This document shows positions 57,011 through 64,000 of a stretch of 64,000 bases of DNA, piece by piece. This DNA comes from Pithys albifrons albifrons (taxonomy: Eukaryota > Chordata > Aves > Passeriformes > Thamnophilidae). The translations under genes and the position numbers were made by a program. Each line of letters opens with the position of its first letter. The stretch's first letter is position 1. The notes under the pieces are model-generated. The model ran no database searches, had not been told where the DNA came from, and saw only the letters and a list, made by a program, of their open reading frames with translations. Location of the stretch: the NCBI RefSeq assembly GCF_047495875.1, contig NC_092497.1, positions 32,991,375 through 33,055,374 on the forward strand, written 5' to 3'.

Positions 57011-58274
57011 AAGGATGTTGAAGAGCCTAATAAGCTCCCAACATGCTTGTCATCCTCACCAAGACTGAGCTTGATACATTCTAAGTGCTGCCTCACATAT
57101 AGGGCAACTCCAGCACTGCACTTTCCAGGTCTGTCTCTCCTAAAGAGCATGTAGCCTTTCATGACAACATTCCAGTCACGAGAGCTATCTGACCACGTCT
57201 CTGTAATTGCAATGAGATTTAAGCTGTGTGACTGCACATATGTTTCTAGTTCTTTGTGTTTGTTCCCCATACTGTGGCCATTGCTGTACAGGAACTTAAT
57301 ATAAGTATTTGATGGTGACAATATCCCAGTGGGGTTGCAAAGGGATGCCCCATAGTCCAGTGTTGTGGTTGTGTCTTTGGCTGCTTGTGTTTGATCAAGG
57401 TATTCCCTCTTAAACCTTGTTTTGGTGCTGGTGTTTTTCTGCGATGTTTCCCTGTCTCTGTAGGACTGCAGGTGTGCTCCAGTGTGGCTGGAGTTGCTTG
57501 CAGCGGGCTCTCACAGATACCCTGTCCCTGTGACTTTTTCATAGTATACCCCAGTTTGTCAGGGACAAGCCTGATATTGTCCCTCTCCCCTATCATATCT
57601 AGTTTAAAGCCCTGCCAGAATGTCACAAGTTCCTGAGCAGAGTCTCCTTCCTTGCTGAGAAAAGTGAGTCCCATCTAATGCCAGCATGTCTGCTGCTGCT
57701 GCAAAACCCCCTAAATGTGGTGGTAACACCTGTGGTGGAGTTGCATTAATAGGCTCAGCTCATCTGCTTCTTTCAATATTGCTGCTTTCAACTGGAATTA
57801 TGGAGGAGAAAATAACTTGCTCCCTGGATTCCCTTACCAAATGTCCCAAAGTCCTGAAATATTTTTTATCTACTTCAGACTACTTGTTGCCATTTTCTCA
57901 TCCCCTAAATGGAAGATCAGTAATGCGTAGTATTCTGTGGGGTGTACCAGGTCTGGAAAGTTTCCTGGTGACATCCTTAACTCAAGCCCCCGGGAGGCAA
58001 CACACTTCTGTATTGATTGGGAGTGGTCAGCATATCAGGCCCTCTGTTCCCTTTAGAAGGGAACATCCTACAGCTAAACACCATCTTTCTTTCTCTTGGA
58101 AGCAGTTGTAATACATGGGGGTGACCTTGCTGACTGCGATGGTGCCTCTGACTGGACCTTGATCCACTTCATCCTTAGGTTAGTCTTCCACAAACAAAAC
58201 CTCCCACCTATTGTGCAGAGGTTCCTAGGAGAATGAGGTGGGCAAAGAAAGATTTTGCTTGCATCCTTGAGCAT

Positions 58275-59839
58275 AGACTACCCTCCATTCAACTCCTGCT
58301 TCACAACTGGTATCTGCTTGTTGCTGGGGTATGGATAGAGGTTTCCTCTTGACCTTGAATTATTTCTGGTGACTACTCCTGTCTTAGAGAGGCATGAGTG
58401 TGATCCCACTAGTCTATCTCCTCTGATTTTCTAATGCATCTCAGACTTTCTACCTCATCTCATAACCCCACTTCCAGGGGAGCAGGTCATCTGTTTGGTC
58501 ACATCTGATGCAACTGCAAATTGTTCTGTATTTTAGTGCTGGAGTGAGATTTCTGGCAAAGTAACATGGCATAAAAATGGGATATCTATAAGTCAAGTTA
58601 TATTTTTCCTTATTAGTGTTTTTTCTTTAAAGACGCATCAGTGGGATGAAGTCAGATGGATCACACAAAGAAATTTCAAGCAGGGCTGGGTTCCAGGCCT
58701 TCAAGGTCTTTGTGAGCCAGTGGGTCACTGGATTTTTATTACTGGGTTGGAAACGTTGGGAGGTGGGAAGGGACCATGCCAGAGTCCACGCTGTCAGGCC
58801 TGCAGCCTCATCGTGGCCACAGAAGCCACATAGCAGGGCACATGGAGCCTGCATGGGTCAGCTATCTATCAAAAGGGCCTGGTAGCCTGCTCACACCACA
58901 ATCCCTGGAGCCTCTGACTGGCTACACCACCTCTCACTCCTGCTCAAGAGGCACTGAGTGGTGACTGCTGCATGTCCCATCTGGGAGAATTGGACAAGAA
59001 GGCCAGACCACATAAATACAGCAGCATGTGGCTGTCTTGCCTTCTTTCTCAGGAGCTGCCATCGGCATGTGGAGCCAGAAACTCACAGGATTCTTTAGTT
59101 GTAGCTGTTTTTCTCTTAAATCTCTTTTCTTAATCTCTTTTCTCTTTCTACTTCTTTACTCCTGTTTCTTCTCCTAAGCTCTTTACTATTTCTGAATAAT
59201 TTGAGTGACTTAAAACTGATGGGTTGTATTTTACTAGGTTGTGAGGGTTAGCATGTGCTGGATACTTTGGTGAAATGCTTTGTCTTGGTTATATATAACT
59301 CCTTTTAACTTTTGCCAAAATGTCTATTTTCTTAATGAATAGAAACATCTTGGGAAATATATGAAGTACTTTCTCTTTATATTGCCTCAAAGTTTTAAAG
59401 AACCAAAAGGCTATGCAAAAATTATTTTGGAGCCTTAAATGTAAGCAAAATGCAAGGACAAGGTTTGAACCTGGGGTCTTACAGTCTTGAATCAGGTAAA
59501 ATTACTTCATACACATTTCTAAAAATCTAGATTATAGAAAAAGCATTTCTGAACATAAGTTGTAACCTATAGAGACATATATAAATATAAATACACACAT
59601 TCAAAGTCATTCCTGTCCAATGGAGGATGAAAATTAGAACCTTAGAAGTAAAGGCAAGATTTTTGAAAATATGTATTTCAGGACACTTTGAGAATTATCC
59701 TAGAGTTACTGACAGTTTAGGATTGTACACTGCTGACAGATAATAACAACATAATGTTAGCTATTAGTGAGTCAGAGGATTGATTAAGTTATGTTTCCAT
59801 TTTGTTCTGAACCTCAACATTATACGTGACATCTGAGAA
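58275..59839. other. No gene seen; possible LTR in left half
   Basis: The part 58640-59100 has LTR-like features (GC-richer, a cataaataca TATA-like box near 59010), but I find no termini or duplication. The rest is AT-rich and featureless. Confidence 0.4.
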
Positions 59840-61020
59840 CACAGAAAAATAATGGCTGAACTTTGAAAAAATCTCTGGTCCATCATTTCTGCTCAAGTGG
59901 GGCAAATGAGAACTGGTGGCCAAAGGTAATGTCTGGGTGGCTTTTGATATCTTCAGGGATGGAGACTCCACAACAACCTTGGGCAACCTGTGCCAGTGCT
60001 TGGTCACCTTCACGGTGGAAAAAACTGTCTCCTGATTATCAGAGAGAACCTCCTGTGTTTCAGTTTGTGCCCATTGTCCTGTCAGTGAGCACCACTGAAA
60101 AAAGTCTGACTCCATCTTCTTTACACCCTCCCTTCAGGCATCTGTACATATTAATGGGGTTCCCCCTAAGTCTTTTCTTCTCCAGGTTAACTGTTTCAGC
60201 TGTCTAAACCCTTACTCATAGGAGACATGTTCAAGTTTCTTAATCACTGCTGTTGCTCTTCACTGTACTCTCGTGTGTCTCTATCTGCTGTGTACTGCTG
60301 AGTCCAGAACTGGACACAGTATTTCAGGTGTGGTCTCATCAGTGTTGAGTAGAGGGGCAGGATAATCCCTCTTCACTTGCTGACAACACTACTTCTAATA
60401 CAGCCCAGGATGCTGTTGGACTTCTTAGCTACATGGGCAAAAAATTGCTAACTTATGTCCAACTTCAGATGTACCAGAATTCCTGTGAAGTCCATGATGT
60501 TCCTGTTAACTCACTTCTTCAGCATGTTGAGGTTTCTCTGAATGGCAGAACTCCCTTGTGCACCAGCTCCTCCTCTCAGTTTTATGTTAGCTTCCAACTT
60601 GCTGTGGGTAAACTCTGCCCCATCATACAGTTATAACTGACTCCTCAGATACAGTGCTAATTACAGACTTTGATCACCGTCAACTGGAGGTGACATGGTT
60701 TTCAGTCTGCTCATCCAGCCATTCTTCATTAGCCTCTTTAGAGCAATCTACTAGGAGACAGTGCCAAAAGCCTTGCTGAGCTCAGTGCAGGCAATATTAA
60801 CTGCTCTCCCCTTGCCCACCAAGGCAGTCATTACAGAAGGTAAATTAGGCCGGTGACATATGACTTCCCATTTCTGAATCCATGACAACTACTCCTGAGC
60901 ATTGCCATGTCTTTCCAGGCTCTAGATATGGTTTTCAGGTGTAGCTGTTTCATCACTTTTCTGGGAATTGAGCCTTCCTTGCTATAGACTTTCCCTTGTA
61001 TTCCAAGACCTTCAGTTCCT
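59840..61020 (-). mobile_element. CR1 LINE fragment
   Basis: Minus-strand ORF2 C-terminal and RT region, colinear with the fragment at 6.6-8.5 kb but lacking its LTR insertions. No long frame. Confidence 0.82.
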
Positions 61021-61157
61021 GAGAGATAGTGCTTTTAGTGAAGACTATCCATCAGATACTTGTCCTCAGAGCTTTAAGCAACATCAAAGGAAATTTTTAT
61101 TTCAGCATTTTTAGTAACACTAATTAATTATGTTCTGCAGTCGAATCTGTATCCAAC

Positions 61158-63260
61158 TGTCATAGAATCACAGAATGTTTAGGGTTGGAAGGGACCTTAT
61201 AGTCTAGTTCCAACTCCCCTGACATGGACATAAACACATTTTACTAGACCAGGTTGCTTAGAGCTCCATGCAGCCTGACCTTGAACATCTTCAGAAATGT
61301 AACTCACCCAGATTCTGGAAAACCTGTCCCAGTGCCTGTCCCAGTAAAGAACTTCCTCCTAGTACCTAATCCAAACCTACTCTCTACATGCTTTTGTAAA
61401 AAATCTCTCCCCATCTTTATTTTAGGTTCCCTTCAGGTACTGGAAAGCCAAAATTAGGTCATGCTGAAGCCTTCTCCAGGCTGAAGAAACCCAGTTCTTC
61501 GAGCCTTTCTTTGGATGAGAGGAGCTCCATTTCTCCAGTAATCTTGGTGGTCCTCCTCTGGACTCATTCCAAGAAGCCTGTGTCCTTCCTGTACTGAGGA
61601 CCCCAAAGCTGGATGCTGCACTGCAGGTGGGGTCTCATCAGTGTAGAGCAGAGGAGCAGAATCACCTCTCTTGACCTGCTGGCCATGCTGATTTGATGCA
61701 GCCCAGGATATTGTGAGTGCACATTGCCAGCTCATGTCCAGCCTCTGACCCACCAACACTCCCAAGTCCTTCTCAGCAGGATTGCTCTTGTTCTGTTCAT
61801 ACCCCATCCTGTATTGATATCTGGTGTTGCCCCCAGAGGCAGAGGCTTGCATTTTTTCTTGTTAAACTTCAGGATAGGCTCATGGGCACACTTCTTGAGC
61901 TTGTCCAGGTCCCTCTGGATGGCATCTCCTTCTTTGAGTGTGTTAACCACGGCAATCAACTTGGTGTCATCTACAAACCTGTCCAGGATGCACTTGATCC
62001 TTTTGTCTGTGTCATTAATACAGATATTAAGTAACACTGATCCCAGTATGGACCCCTGAGGCAAACCACTTGTCACTGATGTCCATCATGATTCTGAGTC
62101 ATTGACCACTGTCTTCTGGATGTGGCCATCCAACCACTTCATATCCATCTAATGCTCCACTCATCAAATCCATCTTTCTCCAATTTAGGGAGAAAGGTGT
62201 TGTGGGGGATCATGCCAAAGGCTTTACAGGGGTCCAGATAAGCAACATCTGTAGACCTTCCTTTGTCTGCTGATACAGTCACTCCATCATAGAAGCCCAC
62301 TAGGTTGGTCAGGCAGGACTTGCCCTTTATGAAGCAATGTTGGCTCTCCCAAATCACCTCCCTGTCCTCCATATGACTTAGCACAGCTTCTAGGAGAATC
62401 TGTTGCATTATCTTCCCAGACAGAGATGAGGCTGACAGGTTGCTAGTTTCAAGTGCCCTTCCTTCTATGTTTTTTAAAGATGGGCACAATGTTTCCCCTT
62501 TTCCAGTCACCTGGGCCTTCACCTGACTGCCATGATTTTTCAAATATCATAGAGAGTTTCTTGGCAACTACATCAACCAATTACCTCAGGACTCTGGAGG
62601 GCATCTCGTCATGTTTCATAGACTTTCTGCTAGTCATGAACCAGATCTTCTCTTACAGTGAGAGGGACATGTTCCACAGTCCTGATCCTGCTGTCATCCA
62701 TTCAACAGGTGTGGGAAGAGAGGTTGCCATTGAAAACTGAGGCAAAAAAAAAAAGGCTGACTACCTCAGCCTTCTCCTCATCTATTGTTATCAATTTTTC
62801 AGCACTGTTTATCAGAGAAGATGTGCACCTTATCTGACCTTCCTTTTCTGATCAACATATTCACTGGCATTCTCCTGAACATCTGGAAGTCTGCTTTCCT
62901 AAAGCTGAGGGGCCCAGCTTTACTCCTCACCTGACTCACATTCCTCAGAACTTGAATTCCATGAGTTTGTGATTGCTCAGCCCAGGCTGCCTCCAATCTT
63001 GATGTCTCCAATTAGCTCACTTATGTTGACCAACAGTTTCAGTAATCATCCCCTCTGGTAGGCTGTCTATTACCTGAGTCAGGAGATTATCCTTCATGCA
63101 TTTCAGCAGTCTTCTGGATTGCCTACAGATTGCCATGCTACTTTTCCAGTGGATGCCAGGGTTGTTGAAGTTCTTTAGCAGGACAAGAGTCTGAGAGCAT
63201 TATGCCTCTGTAGTCAGAGCAAGAAGGCTTTGTTTGCTCCTTAATTAGGCTGTCTATATT
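61158..63260 (-). mobile_element. CR1 LINE fragment with RT
   Basis: The 3' end lies at 61158 (tcatagaatcacagaatgtttagggttggaaggg on the plus strand). RT blocks lie upstream on the minus strand: [15 protein letters not shown] near 62240-62200, GLPQGSILG near 62067-62043 and FVDDTKL near 61966-61975. Broken by stops and frameshifts. The 5' border is approximate. Confidence 0.85.
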
Positions 63261-63481
63261 AAGACATCATCTCGTGTCTCATTCTTACACATAAGCTTTC
63301 AACCTGCTTATAGCTCTTCTTAAGATACAGCTCATCACACTTGATCCACCTCTTGATGTGAAGGGCAAACCCTTTGACTCTTTTTACTCCCCTCTCTCTT
63401 CTGTGACCATTGGTAGCTATCACGTGAAAAGGAGAAGCAGAAATGCAAAGATTTCTTGCCCCACCTGTATTAATATAAAGT

Positions 63482-63800
63482 TATTAGCTATAAACATCCT
63501 CACAATATCAAAGCCTTATACAACCTAAATCAGGCTCTCTGTGTCTCAAAGAGACACTGCTGGACAAAACACTGTCTGGAAGGATTTTTGACACTTCTGT
63601 GAGGACTACACTTTAGCAAGGGGAACCTTCTATATGGAGATATTAGCTGTAAGTGTCCCTAGAATATCAAAGCCTCATACAACCCAGATCAGCCTGTCTG
63701 TGTCTCGCTTAATGAGACAATGTTAGACAGATTCACTGTCTGGAAGGATTTTTGACATACTGCTATGAGACTGCACGTAATAGCAAGAAAGAATCTTGTC
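63482..63800 (+). repeat. 159-bp tandem duplication, two copies
   Basis: The block starting ttagcta at 63484 recurs at 63643, including the near-identical run ctgtctggaaggatttttgaca in both. The copies differ by scattered substitutions, so the duplication is not recent. It may be the repeat unit of an uncharacterised LTR or transposon that runs past the window edge. Confidence 0.85.
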
Positions 63801-64000
63801 CATAGTAGTTTCCGAGATAATTTTTATTCATACAAGTGTGTGACAGTTATTGTGGGTTTTGTGTTGCCGATGCCTGATTGTTTTAGCTGCATGATTGTAT
63901 TTAGTTGATGAGAAAAACCACAAAAGAAACCAGCACAAGACACACAAACAGCATACTAACCTAAGCCTCAATATAGACTCAAACAACACCCTCCCCTTAC

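Larger units (their letters stand above)
53450..57321 (-). pseudogene. CR1 ORF2 (endonuclease-RT), decayed
   Basis: The APE endonuclease is in two pieces: 57321-57007 (NLIAITETWSDSS, GYMLFRRDRPG) and 56593-56228 (DLVLTNKEGLV-like, GSLGCSDHEIVEF). The RT starts at 55624-55394 (WMNKELL..KYE), with decayed fingers at about 55000-54110. The palm box reads FTDDTKLGG near 53966-53975. The C-terminal part (53737-53450) has [14 protein letters not shown] and the final [14 protein letters not shown]. The product would nick target DNA and reverse-transcribe the CR1 RNA. None of these blocks shares one open frame. Confidence 0.85.
53090..58274 (-). mobile_element. Long CR1 LINE, minus strand, split by LTR and CR1
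   Basis: The 3' end lies near 53095 and ORF2 extends to about 57321. The region to about 58274 is where ORF1 or the 5' part is expected, though I cannot identify ORF1 with certainty. It is interrupted by a family B solo LTR (55660-56245) and by a shorter CR1 end (about 56640-57010). Many stops and indels. Confidence 0.82.

Noticed and set aside
57686..58111. 141-codon plus frame with hydrophobic start
   Set aside because: Antisense to the 5' part of a CR1 element; no supporting domain.

Overview
The window looks like a stretch of bird genome with no recognisable host gene. The evidence is several chicken-repeat-1 (CR1) LINE fragments with CR1-type reverse transcriptase and 3' ends, endogenous retroviruses (ERVs) of avian type, and AT-rich single-copy sequence between them. 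Well over half of the 64 kb is transposon. That is far above a typical avian autosome and fits a repeat-dense compartment such as the W chromosome or pericentromeric DNA (inference). A degraded RTE-type LINE at 33.2-40.5 kb narrows the lineage, because RTE elements are known only from some bird groups.

Layout: (1) 1-5426, a young, env-less ERVL-like provirus on +, entered inside gag. Its long gag and pol frames are intact, separated by one in-frame UAG, and its 3' LTR is present. (2) 6.6-8.9 kb, a CR1 fragment on - interrupted by a solo ERVL LTR and by another LTR-like block. (3) 8.9-15.3 kb, non-coding DNA with one small solo LTR. (4) 15349-23563, a class I (gammaretrovirus-like) ERV on -, with two LTRs that differ at only about a dozen sites. 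Its gag lacks a visible capsid and holds a GC-rich, alanine-rich block. Its polymerase has lost the reverse transcriptase YxDD box. Its env has two in-frame stops. (5) 23669-24247, solo LTR. (6) 24.7-31.3 kb, an old ERVL-like provirus on - with decayed pol and a gag N-terminus made of several unrelated tandem repeats, including a long GAA tract.

(7) 32570-40.5 kb is a nest: a solo LTR at the tail of the RTE LINE; the LINE itself on -, with an inverted segment of about 380 bp; inside the LINE a short non-autonomous ERV (34250-37949); and inside that ERV's 3' LTR a solo ERVL LTR (36969-37594). Exact target-site duplications mark each ERV or LTR insertion. (8) 41.5-50.8 kb, CR1 ends, three solo LTRs, an LTR-like block and microsatellites. 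(9) 53.1-58.3 kb, a long CR1 on - broken by a solo LTR and by another CR1 end. (10) 59.8-63.3 kb, two more CR1 fragments on -. (11) A 159-bp tandem duplication lies near the right edge.

The coding sequences belong to selfish elements, not to a host pathway. The most unusual points are the Gag-UAG-Pol arrangement with a downstream hairpin, the loss of the protease catalytic Asp in an otherwise open pol, the repeated birth of tandem repeats at the ERVL gag N-terminus, the GC-rich block replacing capsid in the class I ERV, and the multi-layer nest with a clean internal LINE inversion.
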